59,966 nucleotides of DNA from Ignavibacteriota bacterium (GCA_016218045.1 JACRFB010000029.1:1-59966), one strand, 5' to 3'. Shown: positions 35,588-45,325, counted from the stretch's first letter. Notes: a model not told the origin generated them from the sequence alone. A program made the numbers and translations.

Positions 35588-36859
35588 ATGGATATTCTCG
35601 ATAATCTGATCTATGTGGGATCGCATGCCCCTCTGAATCTTCCAATGCTACCGGTGCCCGGTAATCCTACAATGGTAGGGTCAACCTTGGATCCGGTGTA
35701 CAGTTATGGACTGAATGAGAAAATGGACTTCTGTTCCCATCGGAACCCGGACGATTATGATGAAATCATCCGCCAGCACTGGTTTGATATCGACGACCAA
35801 GTGCACTACGATTCCAATGGGCGCCAACCGTGGAATGTGGGGGTCGGACCGGGTCAGAATCGTTACACCGGATTTGTGCGGTCGAGCACATATCACCTGA
35901 TATACGCGTACTTGGCAGAGAATACAAGAATTCTGCAGATCTTCGAGCGGTTTATCGAACGCTATCTCCGTGATGAGGAATTTGGGATTGCGGAAAACTC
36001 CCAGGTCTTCAACTGGATACACACTTCCGAGCAGCTTTTCTTCAGAAATGACGTGTTACGCGTTGCGAACGTCAGGAGCAAGCTCAGACCTAGCTTTGAT
36101 GCGGTTAGGCGAAATGCCTATTGGCGCCTGTTTGGCATGGATCTTTCCTTCGGTGATATCAATTCACCAAGTGGAAGCATGTTACCGTATGAGAAGGCCA
36201 AGGCAGGGAACCAACAGTTCATCGTGCTGTTCGAGAAATATATCTCTGAAGTCTGGCAGGCATACATCAACGCTCGGAATGCCGTCGGAGTCAACACGAC
36301 CGATATCGATTCTCTCACCTCGATGGCGCGGGACCTCCAAGAAATGCTCCAAGCGCGCCGAGGCTCCACGAGCGGCAATACGTATGCAGATTTGAACCTG
36401 TCGCGCGAAGAATTTAATGCTGTGCTGATTACAACGTGGTTCACGTATATTATCTCCGATGACACTCCCGTGGTTCAATTTCTGAACTGCCAATCGAGTA
36501 CGATTGGCGAGCGGTTGAGAAAAATTGGGATAAAGGTCGGAATACCGGCACATGGCAAGACGCAGGACCTGTTCGAATTGGCAGGCCCCACAGCCAACAT
36601 ACTCAGGATAGTGGAGGAAGGTGGAATCCTGGATGATACAAGCAGAATAACAACAATCATCTCGAGTCTGATTCCTCCCGTCCCCACGCCTGCGACTCCA
36701 GAACAGAACATCATGACCGACCTCCTCACCATTATCAATCACTGGGAGAAGGCCACGGGACATCGCATCAAGAATCCTGAGGCGAACATCCGCGGGACGG
36801 TGAGTATCGCGCAGGGAGTCCGCACGAACGGACGTCCTATGCCGGTCGGTACCCGATAG
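35588..36859 (+). CDS. Hypothetical protein, 423 aa
   Basis: Soluble, no signal peptide, no family recognised. The N-terminal third is aromatic-rich (CSHRNPDDYDEIIRQHWFDIDDQ), the middle is helical (FEKYISEVWQAYINARNAVG), and the C-terminus ends in VRTNGRPMPVGTR. Same relaxed GC as the preceding gene. It ends 27 bp before a strong terminator, closing the 33.7-36.9 kb unit. Confidence 0.75.
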   Translation: MDILDNLIYVGSHAPLNLPMLPVPGNPTMVGSTLDPVYSYGLNEKMDFCSHRNPDDYDEIIRQHWFDIDDQVHYDSNGRQPWNVGVGPGQNRYTGFVRSSTYHLIYAYLAENTRILQIFERFIERYLRDEEFGIAENSQVFNWIHTSEQLFFRNDVLRVANVRSKLRPSFDAVRRNAYWRLFGMDLSFGDINSPSGSMLPYEKAKAGNQQFIVLFEKYISEVWQAYINARNAVGVNTTDIDSLTSMARDLQEMLQARRGSTSGNTYADLNLSREEFNAVLITTWFTYIISDDTPVVQFLNCQSSTIGERLRKIGIKVGIPAHGKTQDLFELAGPTANILRIVEEGGILDDTSRITTIISSLIPPVPTPATPEQNIMTDLLTIINHWEKATGHRIKNPEANIRGTVSIAQGVRTNGRPMPVGTR

Positions 36860-36885
36860 AACGGCATCATCTCACGAAGACTCTG

Positions 36886-36920
36886 CAGGCACGGTTGCAT
36901 ACGCAGCCGTGCCTGTTTTT
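36886..36920 (+). terminator. Strong intrinsic terminator
   Basis: CAGGCACGGTTGC (36886-36898) pairs with GCAGCCGTGCCTG (36903-36915) around ATAC, with one G-T pair, followed at once by five T. It ends the transcript of the 33.7-36.9 kb genes. Confidence 0.9.
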
Positions 36921-37024
36921 CTGTAACGCGACGCTTGTGCCTGCACCTGTCTCGCCGTACTTTTGAAAGGTCTGCCGGATGAGCCCGGTACAGGGTGCGT
37001 GTTACATCACAGAGGAGTGTGGCA

Positions 37025-37321
37025 ATGACACATGACACAACACTTCAGTACATTCCCACGCGTGAGATAATCTACAGGTTCGTAGACCTGCTGCTGCTCG
37101 TTCTCGGCAACTGGTTGGCCTACATGCTAGTCCTGCAGGTACTCCCGGCTGCGGAATCCGAGAAGCATATGGGGAGCGCATACTTACTGAGCGTTATTAT
37201 GTATGCGGTGATAGGCGATGGATTCAGGAAACTCACACTCGGTAAGCGATTTGTGCGCATCAGTGTGAACGGCATTGTCCTCTCGGCGACGATGGCCGTG
37301 GTACGAATGTTTGGCGGCTGA
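37025..37321 (+). CDS. Small RDD-like membrane protein
   Basis: 98 aa from ATG 37025 with AGAGGAG upstream. Two or three hydrophobic segments (IIYRFVDLLLLVLGNWLAYMLV; AYLLSVIMYAVIGD) and the phrase FRKLTLGKRFVRISVNG, which resembles the RDD membrane family (usual length 130-150, so this is short). Role unknown; the domain call is tentative. Confidence 0.65.
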   Translation: MTHDTTLQYIPTREIIYRFVDLLLLVLGNWLAYMLVLQVLPAAESEKHMGSAYLLSVIMYAVIGDGFRKLTLGKRFVRISVNGIVLSATMAVVRMFGG

Positions 37322-37446
37322 GGCACACACGCGGCCCGGGCCGTCTCCAATCATTCAGGTGAAGAGAGGGCAACAGGAAACAGGGTTTTGTGTTTTCCCG
37401 CGTGCTCCGAGGATAGTGTACACACCCGCCAAGCGGGCGGCAGCCG

Positions 37447-38082
37447 TTACTTGGTGTACGAAACCAGTTCCGTCTTCATCTCCACAGGATCGCCGTAATA
37501 GTCGTCGGTGAAGATGCTTCCTCCGCGATCGCTGTATTCGCGGATGAGGCCGATCCCGTCGGCGAACCACCACGATATCTTCACATTCTGCTCGCCGACC
37601 GCATCGACACGGATGGCGTCGTAGGTTTTTCCCTGTATCGTGATCGTTTCCCGTGTGCCTTCGGAAGATGAATAGCGGTGTTTCCACCCGAGGGAGCCCG
37701 GCGGTGTCGGGGGCGTGCTTGTGGAGGGGTAATCGCCCCAGGTATAAATCGTGTTTGCGCTGTCGAGCAGCGTGAAGAAGTGCGACCACTTCGAGGAGAC
37801 GGCCGGGAAGCGGATAAAGTACCACCAGCAGAACACACTCTTTGGGCCGTTGTAATGTGTGGCCGTATCGATTTTCATTTCGAAGGTCGTATCCGGTACA
37901 CCTCTCCCCGCGAAGATATTGGTACGGAAGGTCCACACATAGTTCCGCGAGAACGGGAAATAGTCGCCCGTCCCCGGCGCATCCGTGGGATTATCATCGC
38001 CGCAGCCGGGCAGCAGTCCGCAGCTCAGCAGAACCGTAATGAACAATCCAGCGAGAGAGACATACGAACGGAGGTGTTTCAT
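37447..38082 (-). CDS. Lipoprotein of unknown function
   Basis: 211 aa from ATG 38082, with GGAGCACCTCCC before it. Signal peptide MKHLRSYVSLAGLFITVLLS with lipobox LLPGC. The mature part is a beta-rich, Trp/Tyr-rich domain (NYVWTFRTNIF, SVFCWWYFIRFP, ISWWFADGIGLIREYSD), a style common in Bacteroidota surface lipoproteins. Frame further upstream is a shadow within rloB. Convergent with the RDD-like gene. Confidence 0.82.
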   Translation of the reverse strand: MKHLRSYVSLAGLFITVLLSCGLLPGCGDDNPTDAPGTGDYFPFSRNYVWTFRTNIFAGRGVPDTTFEMKIDTATHYNGPKSVFCWWYFIRFPAVSSKWSHFFTLLDSANTIYTWGDYPSTSTPPTPPGSLGWKHRYSSSEGTRETITIQGKTYDAIRVDAVGEQNVKISWWFADGIGLIREYSDRGGSIFTDDYYGDPVEMKTELVSYTK

Positions 38083-38105
38083 GGGAGGTGCTCCTATGGA
38101 AAGTT

Positions 38106-38780
38106 TTACAGTGTGATCTTCGCGTCGTGTGCGGCCGACTCGTTCATCTCGAGCACCAGCAAATCCACATCGGTCGACGGATTTCCGTCTCCACCTGCGT
38201 TCTTGTGATGTTGCCGACACGCCGCTGCTCGTTGAACTGCATCTGGGATCGCCTGCAGTAAGGCCTCATCAGGCGTGCTGTCTTTCGTGTATGTGGGCCA
38301 GCTTTTCTTGAGTTCAGTCACCACCTCGTTTGCATCATGGAACTGGCGTGTTGTATAGGTGTGGTGAAGGAGTAGCCAGAATTCGAATGAGGGGACAGAT
38401 TCAGCGATGGATATGTCTGAACCCGAAACTTTCTCCCGAACTGTGGCGGCCTGTTGTGTCCGCGCGTTCCCCGGACCCTCGCGATCAAACACAAGCCACA
38501 CAAAATCAATGTGAATTCCTTCTTGCCTCTGTGCGGTTCGCCGCGCCTCATCGCGTAACTTTTTTGCAGCATTCAGCAATGATACTGGATCCGAGGCGGA
38601 TGGATGTTCGGTTCGCACCAGGTCACGCGGGATACGGAGGAAGCGCCGAAGTGCGACGAAGTAATTGGGTTCCGTCTTCTCTCCCTCAGTGACGATCAAG
38701 AAAGCAGGTTTCGCCTCTCTCAGCGCTTTTCTTCGTTGCAGACCTTTGTTGGCATTCTGCGCTCGCCTTGCCGCACTCAC
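38106..38780 (-). CDS. rloB: RloB-like TOPRIM protein (defence)
   Basis: 224 aa, GTG start at 38780 overlapping the rloA stop (GTGA). The N-terminus has the RloB/TOPRIM-like strand FLIVTEGEKTEPNYF (catalytic Glu), followed by WLVFDREGPGNA (acidic DxE-like) and ESVPSFEFWLLLHH, the usual RloB signature. RloAB pairs accompany type I restriction loci and correspond to AbiL-type abortive infection systems; the TOPRIM fold suggests a nuclease. Function inferred from family. Confidence 0.88.
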   Translation of the reverse strand: MSAARRAQNANKGLQRRKALREAKPAFLIVTEGEKTEPNYFVALRRFLRIPRDLVRTEHPSASDPVSLLNAAKKLRDEARRTAQRQEGIHIDFVWLVFDREGPGNARTQQAATVREKVSGSDISIAESVPSFEFWLLLHHTYTTRQFHDANEVVTELKKSWPTYTKDSTPDEALLQAIPDAVQRAAACRQHHKNAGGDGNPSTDVDLLVLEMNESAAHDAKITL

Positions 38781-40075
38781 GGCCGCAGTCCCTCCGGGAT
38801 GAAGGGAATGCCACCGTAACGGCCGACGAGATATCCGCGTGTCAGCGCCTCGTCTTTTCGGGGCTTGAAGTCGGTAAGCGGATACAGTGAGGTTGCACCT
38901 TCGCTGTTTTTCTCAGCAAACCAGATCTGATCCCTTCTCAGCAGTGTGAGATCCAGGAGCAGTGGGTTATGTGTTGTGAAAACTAATTGCGCGCCGGTGT
39001 TGTTGACCGCCTCGGACTGCGCCATTCGCAGGACTTCGCGCACGAGCAACGGATGCAAACTCGTATCCAGTTCATCGATAATAAGCAAACGCCCTTGCTC
39101 GATGGCTTGAAGTAATGGCCCCAGAAGCGAGAAGTAGCGGACTGTCCCGTCGGATTCTTCGCCGGGCATTGAAAGTGATACGAAGCCGTCCTCCGCCGCT
39201 CTGTGTCCGCATTCGATTATGATTTCCTGCACTGCCGCTTTTACAACACTGGAGAAATTTTCCTGCTCAGCCACCCTTGAAATGATTCTCCTCCCCTCGT
39301 TGGAGTTATTATCAACAGGCCTCACATTCACACGCATTGCGACTATCCCAGTGTCGGCAGTACTGAGAAGTCGCACAATCCGGGACTTATACTTCTCGTC
39401 CTGATACAACGTGAGAGTTGTTGACGGATCGGATAATGAATCCGCACCCAGAGCCATGAACTGCAGGCCTTCCTTGAACCACGTGTATACAGGCAACAAC
39501 TTCTCGGTGTTAAAAAATGCGGCAACCGATAGGAACGAAACGTTGTCGCGCGTTTTTTCCATCAGTTCTCGTGTGCCTCTGAAGTGTGTGTCGGAGTTGC
39601 TCCACGTCATGACACCGGAATCAGCATCATAGTGCCGTCGGAACCAGTACTGCGCCTGACCCTTTGGATAGGCGTCAAGGTACTCCTCTACCACGCGTTC
39701 CGATGTGAGTGCAAGACCGTACACATATCGGATGCCCGCGTTCGAGAATGTTATTTCGAATCGGCTGGGCCGTTGCACCCAATCCGTATGCAGTTTGAAA
39801 GGTTGCGTACCGGTCCCGATTCCCTGTGCGCGATCGAATGCCACGCGTACTGCAAAGTCTTTGAGGAAAAATAACGCCTCAAGAATATTGCTTTTTCCGG
39901 CGGCATTTGCGCCGTACAGTGCGGCGGCCTTCAGGAAGCGGAGCTTCCTGATTCCGGGCAGTTCGGGACGTATGGTATTCTCGGGGATTGACGTATCGCT
40001 GTTCACTGCCACAAGACTAAAAATCTGCTGTTCGCGAATGGAGCGGAAATTCTCAACTTTGAATTCGATCAGCAC
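38777..40075 (-). CDS. rloA: RloA-like AAA ATPase (defence)
   Basis: 432 aa from GTG 40075 (LIEFKVENFRSIRE), chosen over the TTG at 40090 because GAGGAG lies 7 bp upstream and the family begins here. Walker A AALYGANAAGKSN (about residue 53), signature-like YFSLLGPLLQ, Walker B RLLIIDELDTSLHP, and a switch His in VFTTHNPLLLD: an SMC/OLD-like AAA_15/21 ATPase. With RloB it forms an ATPase-TOPRIM pair like AbiL, and the architecture parallels PARIS, where the ATPase senses a phage protein. The region upstream holds the 22-bp array. Confidence 0.9.
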   Translation of the reverse strand: MLIEFKVENFRSIREQQIFSLVAVNSDTSIPENTIRPELPGIRKLRFLKAAALYGANAAGKSNILEALFFLKDFAVRVAFDRAQGIGTGTQPFKLHTDWVQRPSRFEITFSNAGIRYVYGLALTSERVVEEYLDAYPKGQAQYWFRRHYDADSGVMTWSNSDTHFRGTRELMEKTRDNVSFLSVAAFFNTEKLLPVYTWFKEGLQFMALGADSLSDPSTTLTLYQDEKYKSRIVRLLSTADTGIVAMRVNVRPVDNNSNEGRRIISRVAEQENFSSVVKAAVQEIIIECGHRAAEDGFVSLSMPGEESDGTVRYFSLLGPLLQAIEQGRLLIIDELDTSLHPLLVREVLRMAQSEAVNNTGAQLVFTTHNPLLLDLTLLRRDQIWFAEKNSEGATSLYPLTDFKPRKDEALTRGYLVGRYGGIPFIPEGLRP

Positions 40076-40344
40076 GCCACTACTCCTCAACTATCAAATA
40101 ACACATCGAATACTGCGAATATTTCACATAAATTGCAACACTATTCGAAAAACATGGCATAGGTAGAAAAATCGGCGTCCGGTAGCGTTGTTACAAAGGG
40201 GCATTGCCGGACAACAACAGAAACACTGCCGGACCCTGCGGCTGGGAGCATGGTTCTGGTATAGTGCGTTCTGCAGTTTTTCCCGCTTTTAGCCCGTATT
40301 GTGCAATTATTAGTGAAAATACCGGCCGGAGCCCCATCAATAAT

Positions 40345-40827
40345 GTTCCGGGATACCGTCAATGGTGTGCCGAGACACGGTCGTGAAGCCACGGGACACC
40401 GTCAATGGTGTATCGGGACACGGTCGCGATGCCACGGGACACCGGCATTGGTGTTCTGTTCCACCGGCAACGGTGTACTGTTCCACCAGTAAAGGTGTTG
40501 CGGGACACCGGCGCAGGTGTTCCGTTCCACCGGCAACAGTGTTCCGGGACCACGACAAAGGTGTTCCGGGACATCGTCGCAGCACCCGGGGCGCCAACTT
40601 CGGTGTGCCGGGACACCGTCAATGGTGTTCCGGGACACGGTCGCGAAGCTACGGGACACCGTCATTGGTGTTCTGTTCCACTACCATAGGTGTACTGTTC
40701 CACCATTGGTGGTGTTCCGTTCCATCGTCAACGGTGTTCCGGGTCGACGGCTGAGGTGTTCCGGGTTGATGGCTGGAATGTTCCGGGTTGATGGCTGGAA
40801 TGTTCCGGGTCGGCGCCTGAAGTACGG
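40345..40827. repeat. Array of about twenty 22-bp degenerate tandem repeats
   Basis: The period is 22 bp, occasionally 21, with a 42-bp irregular unit near 40571. A representative unit is GGGACACCGTCAATGGTGTT plus CC. Most units carry CACC-N6-GGTG, a small dyad, with either GGGACACC or GTTCCACC as left half. The variable middle (GTCAAT, GGCATT, GGCAAC, GTCGCG) is drawn from few alternatives. No spacers, so not CRISPR. It lies between rloA (minus, starts 40075) and the gene at 41464 (plus). The rest of the gap, 40828-41463, shows no gene. Confidence 0.85.
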
Positions 40828-41463
40828 AGGGAGTACGCCGCTGACAAGCGGATTGTGGATCGAGGGATAGCGGGTCGGCAGCACGAAATGTGCTCTCGAT
40901 CCCGACGATGAGAGGAATACATGGCGGGAATGTCCTGGGTCGAGGAGCTGGTTACACACGGACCTGCCTGATGTAGGTGTGTCTTCCATCGGCACTTCCT
41001 CGGGTCGCAGTGTACAGATATCCTCGAGGCATGTGAGGTAGGGGGGCTCCCGGACCAGCTTGGACCGGTCGCGAACCAAGATGCTTCCACTTCGCGTGGA
41101 GGAAGGAAAGAACCGTGAGTGAAATTTCTGCGTTGACCCCGTTTACCGAGGAGGGAAATGAAAAAAAATCGAAAAATATTTTTGCTTCCCGCACCAAATC
41201 GGCTCTGTTGGAGATGACTTCCAGGACCTAAAACCCGCCGATTCTCCCAGACGCTCCTTCGATTATCGCCCATTACGCCGTTTTTTCGGCATTTTTTCCC
41301 CAATGAGCCTAACCCGGCTGTGCTCGGTGGAACATTTTTCACGGCTTCGGGAACAATGAAAAAAGTTGCAAAAATCCGGGAACATTTTTCCGTTTGAGGA
41401 GTTCAAGGGGTATGAGCTGGCCAGCTCCCACAAAATCTCCCAACAATTTTCTGGGGTACCAGT

Positions 41464-42336
41464 ATGAAAGATCGTGAACTCAATTCCCTGATGATGTTCA
41501 AAGGCGTGCGCGACAATTTCCGCGACAACGCCGCCCTCGTCGCCAAAGTGCCCGCGCTCGAGCGGTTGGCGCAAACGCTGGCCGTAAAAGTGGCCGATAT
41601 CGAAACGATGGCGATACAACACGCCACCGTCACCACCGGCAAGACCGAGGTCAAGTACACCATGCGCGACACGCTGATCGACCAGATCAGCGTGAAATCG
41701 TCCGCGCTCTACGCCTTCGCGAAACATCACGGACAGATCGAGACCCTGGCCCTGGCACGCACGCCGGATTACCGCGTACGGCTGATGCGCGACGAGGACC
41801 TGATTCTCCACGCCGAGATCCTTCATCGTTCACTGGTGGAGGCGGGGTCCGGACTGGCGGACTACGGCGTACCCGAGAGTGAAGTACAACAATACCGCGC
41901 GGCCCTCGACGGATTCATCCAAGCCCTCGGCACCCGCGATCACAGCCGTTCCGTGCGCACCGTGAGCCGCGTCACACTCGGGCAACTGTTTGCCGAGGTG
42001 CGCGAGCTGCTCACCGAGGAAGTGGATCCCGTGATGGAGCTGTACCGCGTCACCGATCCCCTCTTCTACGACACCTACCGCGCCCTCCGCGTCACCAAGG
42101 CCCTCGCCATCCGCTACCGCAAGGAGAACGGCAACGGCAATGGGAACGGCAACGGCAATGGGAGCGGCAACGGCGAGTCCGCAGCCAGTGGTAATGGCAA
42201 CGGTAACGTCGCTACTTCAAGCAACGGAAACGGCATCAGTGGAACCGTTGCGAGTGGCAGCGGCAGCACCTCCAATCACGCAACATCGACACTCAGTTCC
42301 GCCGCTCCGGTTCCGGCGGACAGCACGGCCAGATAA
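41464..42336 (+). CDS. Bacteroidota-type hypothetical protein with Asn/Gly linker
   Basis: 290 aa. Residues 1-215 are all-helical (MMFKGVRDNFRDNAALVAKVPALERLAQTLAVKV; TPDYRVRLMRDED), a type of protein I associate with repeated, variable families in Bacteroidota. Residues 220-280 are a low-complexity NG/SG linker made of 6- and 12-bp DNA repeats. The 3' end and terminator recur at 58411-58524. Function unknown; linked mobility is possible because its 3' end marks one border of a bracketed region. Confidence 0.78.
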   Translation: MKDRELNSLMMFKGVRDNFRDNAALVAKVPALERLAQTLAVKVADIETMAIQHATVTTGKTEVKYTMRDTLIDQISVKSSALYAFAKHHGQIETLALARTPDYRVRLMRDEDLILHAEILHRSLVEAGSGLADYGVPESEVQQYRAALDGFIQALGTRDHSRSVRTVSRVTLGQLFAEVRELLTEEVDPVMELYRVTDPLFYDTYRALRVTKALAIRYRKENGNGNGNGNGNGSGNGESAASGNGNGNVATSSNGNGISGTVASGSGSTSNHATSTLSSAAPVPADSTAR

Positions 42337-42403
42337 AGAACCGGCATACAACCTCCTACTTGAGTGGCATCACGGCCGGGCGCAAGCCCGGCCGTGGTGT
42401 TTA
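42290..42403. repeat. 114-bp direct repeat, left copy (gene 3' end plus terminator)
   Basis: Equal in length to 58411-58524 and differing at about four positions by eye. It covers the last 15 codons of the gene at 41464, its stop, and the terminator hairpin. Confidence 0.85.
42371..42396 (+). terminator. Perfect GC-rich hairpin with GCAA loop
   Basis: CACGGCCGGGC (42371-42381) pairs with GCCCGGCCGTG (42386-42396) around the tetraloop GCAA, 35 bp after the stop of the gene at 41464. The following GTGTTTA is only weakly T-rich. In the copy at 58491-58516 the stem has lost two pairs. Confidence 0.7.
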
Positions 42404-42764
42404 TGGCAAGAGCATCCGTGGTAAAATTCCGCAGTTACTCCCCTTTCGGTTGTCGGAGCGTTGCAGAAGGGACATAGAGTTACTAGCCGACCCCGGAATA
42501 CTGCATCTGTTGATCCATTGGTGGCACCCATCAAGCAGCACCAAAGCACGTAGTACCACGTATTGACGTGGCTGCGACTGTATGATAAGTTCAGTTTGTC
42601 CTTCCCGCACCTCTCTTCCGCACCAAAATCCTCGATACTGCGAGCACGCATGTGTTTATGTGGCTGCCCCTCATACGCCTCGCAACATCTGAGCGTACAG
42701 CGATAATACGACGCGTCATATGTACCGAACTGCCTCAACAGCTAAATCAGGTGCGGGTAATAAC

Positions 42765-43877
42765 ATGAAAACTGCAATTTTTACGGGTGCCGGAGCGAGC
42801 AAGGCTGTGGGTTACCCACTCACGTCGGAGATACTTCCTGCCATTCGGGAAGACATTCTGAAAAGAACTCTATTTCAGGACATAAATAAGCCCGCCGAGA
42901 ATGCTGCCGACAGAGAGCAATTGCATGGCTATCTACGCACCATGTTGGGTGGGTTCGACACATGCCCCGCCGGCGAGCTTCCCATGATCACCGATGTATT
43001 CTCGCTTGTCGATTATTCGCTCTCCGTCGGTGAATCGCTGCCCTTCGGTGACGAGCAGGCGTTGCGCTCCTTCCGATTCCTGCTCGTACAGGGGATCGTC
43101 GACGTCCTTCTCGGGAGGTATGTGTATCGAAAAAAAACGACGAAAACTTCGGAGGAAGAACAGTGGACATTAGGTGCGTTTGTGCAGTGGATTCGAGCAC
43201 AAGCAAGCAGCCGAGGGAGCAACCAGCGCAATAAGGTCGGTGTTGTGACCACGAACTATGACATCGAGCTGGAGCGCGCACTGTATACATGGGTTCGCAA
43301 GGAAATCCACGATTTGGATCTCGGTTTCGATTGGCGTGACGCCTTTACCAACCTCGAGCGAAGACGCCCCGCTTCTCCGTTATTGCGTATGTACAAGTTA
43401 CACGGATCGCTCGATACGCTCAGGTGCGCCAGATGCGGATATGTGTACTTCAATCCATATGGGAGCATCGTACATCAAGCCCTGAAACGTCCGCCACTTA
43501 CAGAGAATAACACCTGTGTCTGTAACGAGGAAGAACGGCTCCAAGTCCATATTGTGTCACCCTCGTTCGTTCGTGAAATCCGTGATGCAAATCTCCTCAG
43601 TGTATGGCGGAGCGCACTTGAATTCCTACGGACTGCAGACCGCTGGTATATAATAGGATACTCCCTCCCCGCGGAGGATCTGGCTATCCGTTCACTTCTT
43701 ATTCGGGCGTATGCCGCTCGTGTAAAACCGCCTACCGTAACTGTAGTGCAGTGGTCCAACGATGAAGAGGCGCGTTTCAAACTGCTGTTCCCGAACTGCA
43801 CGTACATTGCCGGTGGTTTGACGCGATTCCTGGAAGCACAGGTAGGCCGCCGCGCGGAACAACCGCGCCAAGTATGA
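42765..43877 (+). CDS. SIR2-family protein
   Basis: 370 aa from ATG 42765 (MKTAIFTGAGASKAVGYP). SIR2 hallmarks: GAGAS (residues 8-12), TTNYDIELE (~166), KLHGSLD (~217) and a zinc-ribbon-like CARCGYVYF plus CVC. Bacterial SIR2 proteins in defence degrade NAD+; sirtuin-type deacylation is the alternative, though the divergent core favours the defence type. The 338-43967 downstream spacing is 90 bp to a PhoD-like gene, with two more hydrolases following on the same strand. The 42404-42764 gap upstream holds no gene. Confidence 0.85.
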   Translation: MKTAIFTGAGASKAVGYPLTSEILPAIREDILKRTLFQDINKPAENAADREQLHGYLRTMLGGFDTCPAGELPMITDVFSLVDYSLSVGESLPFGDEQALRSFRFLLVQGIVDVLLGRYVYRKKTTKTSEEEQWTLGAFVQWIRAQASSRGSNQRNKVGVVTTNYDIELERALYTWVRKEIHDLDLGFDWRDAFTNLERRRPASPLLRMYKLHGSLDTLRCARCGYVYFNPYGSIVHQALKRPPLTENNTCVCNEEERLQVHIVSPSFVREIRDANLLSVWRSALEFLRTADRWYIIGYSLPAEDLAIRSLLIRAYAARVKPPTVTVVQWSNDEEARFKLLFPNCTYIAGGLTRFLEAQVGRRAEQPRQV

Positions 43878-43967
43878 TCTGTGGTGTGATGAAAGTCCGC
43901 AGGAATTCGCACCGGTGGTGGATCGAACTGTGCATTTTTTGCCCAGAAACACACGAGGATACGAATA

Positions 43968-45299
43968 ATGGTTGTACAAGGCATACATACACAAAATAGT
44001 GTTCGACTTTGGCTGGCATGGACAACGGCCGCACCTCCTGAATGCCGCATCGGAGACAAGGCGGCAAAACGGACGATGCTTTCCTTCCAGGGTCAACCTA
44101 CCGCAGTATTGTACGAATTCGATGGACTGACAGCAGGAACAACCTACGAAGCCACATTCGTCAATACCGCTCAAGAGACTGTGCACCCGAGTGTTGTATG
44201 CCGGACACTCCCACAAGAATTGGCGGCGAATGACTATTTCTCAGTCGCGGTCGGAAGTTGCTATTGGTTCTACTCTTCCGCTAGAGCATTGCTACCGAAA
44301 GGTTATCCTCCGAAACTGCACGACATTGCATTGCGCTTTCTTCTCGGTGATCAGATATACATTGATGTATTCGGACCGGCGAGCATCCCGGTGGAATATT
44401 CGCCAGATGTTGGCGACATGTACATTAAGCAGTGGGGTGATCCCGACTATCAGCACTTTCTTTCCCGAACGCCCACGGGTGTTCTTGTTGACGATCATGA
44501 TTATTGGAACGACTACCCGCACAACAACATCCAGCTTCCATATCTCTACAACAATACACGTCGAAATGCGCTTCAAGTTGCTGCACAACAAGGGATAGAA
44601 ACGTATCAGCTTCCCCTGAACCCACAACGTGCTCCTTCATTCAAGTTTTCGGTCCCTCCGCTTGAATTTTTTGTGCTTGATACTCGTACAGCGCGCTCGC
44701 GCTTCGATGAACCACACGCACATTTTCTTCGATCAACAGATCGAGATGCAGTCCTGAAATGGTTGCGAAACTTACAAGGGCCGGGCGTGCTTGCCATTGC
44801 AAACTCACTTGTAACGCGACCCACACCAGGGTGGCAGCGTTTTCTGCACATGATGGGCGATGTGTCACTCGCAGATTATCAAGAAGACTTCACAGCATTG
44901 TGGCAGGGTATCGTATCCGCTCCCCACGATATTCTGCTCCTGACAGGTGATGTACATTACTCGGCGTTTGGCGTGATGGATGTGACCACACTGCCAGGGT
45001 ACCGTGAAGGCACGCGTCGGGGTGTCGTTTACGAATGCATCTCCTCCGCACTCGGAGTGCTTCCATCCGCGCGCAGCAGTTTCGACCAACCGACGAAATT
45101 CGATACCACGGGATATTCCGACCGTGGGGAGTTCCTCGAATATCACACCATTCACGCAGGAGAAAGGGGTAAGGAGAATTTCGCGGTCCTCTCATTCCGC
45201 AAGACGCAGAACGGCGTGGAGTTTTCCATCAGATATTATGCGCCGGATGGTTCCCTTATTTTTGCGCCCCAACCGGGTGCGAAGTACATCCTCCAATGA
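43968..45299 (+). CDS. PhoD-like metallophosphoesterase
   Basis: 443 aa, GAGG upstream of ATG 43968, no signal peptide. An N-terminal FnIII-like domain (1-80) precedes the phosphatase core: FLLGDQIYID (127-129 GDQ), VDDHDYWNDYPHNN (175-178 DDHD) and LLTGDVHYSAFG. These are the metal-binding motifs of the PhoD family. Lacking an export signal, it probably works in the cytoplasm on a nucleotide or other phosphoester; it is in an operon behind a SIR2 gene, where NAD-derived products would be candidates (inference). Confidence 0.87.
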   Translation: MVVQGIHTQNSVRLWLAWTTAAPPECRIGDKAAKRTMLSFQGQPTAVLYEFDGLTAGTTYEATFVNTAQETVHPSVVCRTLPQELAANDYFSVAVGSCYWFYSSARALLPKGYPPKLHDIALRFLLGDQIYIDVFGPASIPVEYSPDVGDMYIKQWGDPDYQHFLSRTPTGVLVDDHDYWNDYPHNNIQLPYLYNNTRRNALQVAAQQGIETYQLPLNPQRAPSFKFSVPPLEFFVLDTRTARSRFDEPHAHFLRSTDRDAVLKWLRNLQGPGVLAIANSLVTRPTPGWQRFLHMMGDVSLADYQEDFTALWQGIVSAPHDILLLTGDVHYSAFGVMDVTTLPGYREGTRRGVVYECISSALGVLPSARSSFDQPTKFDTTGYSDRGEFLEYHTIHAGERGKENFAVLSFRKTQNGVEFSIRYYAPDGSLIFAPQPGAKYILQ

Positions 45300-45325
45300 T
45301 CCTGTGACACATAAGGAGCAAGAAA

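Noticed and set aside
26183-37024. Extracellular contractile injection system or T6SS cargo locus
   Set aside because: No sheath, tube, baseplate, VgrG or AAA disassembly gene is seen; only effector-like proteins, so the link is unsupported.
38106-40075. PARIS (AriA-AriB) system
   Set aside because: The ATPase-TOPRIM architecture is similar, but the small protein carries RloB signatures rather than those of the DUF4435 AriB family; RloAB/AbiL-like is the better call.
40345-40827. CRISPR array
   Set aside because: Units are adjacent without unique spacers, and no cas gene is in the window.
40337-40870. ORFs of 80-130 aa in several frames over the 22-bp array
   Set aside because: The array is open in several frames on both strands simply because it lacks stop words; products are shifted versions of one repeat and have no start signals.
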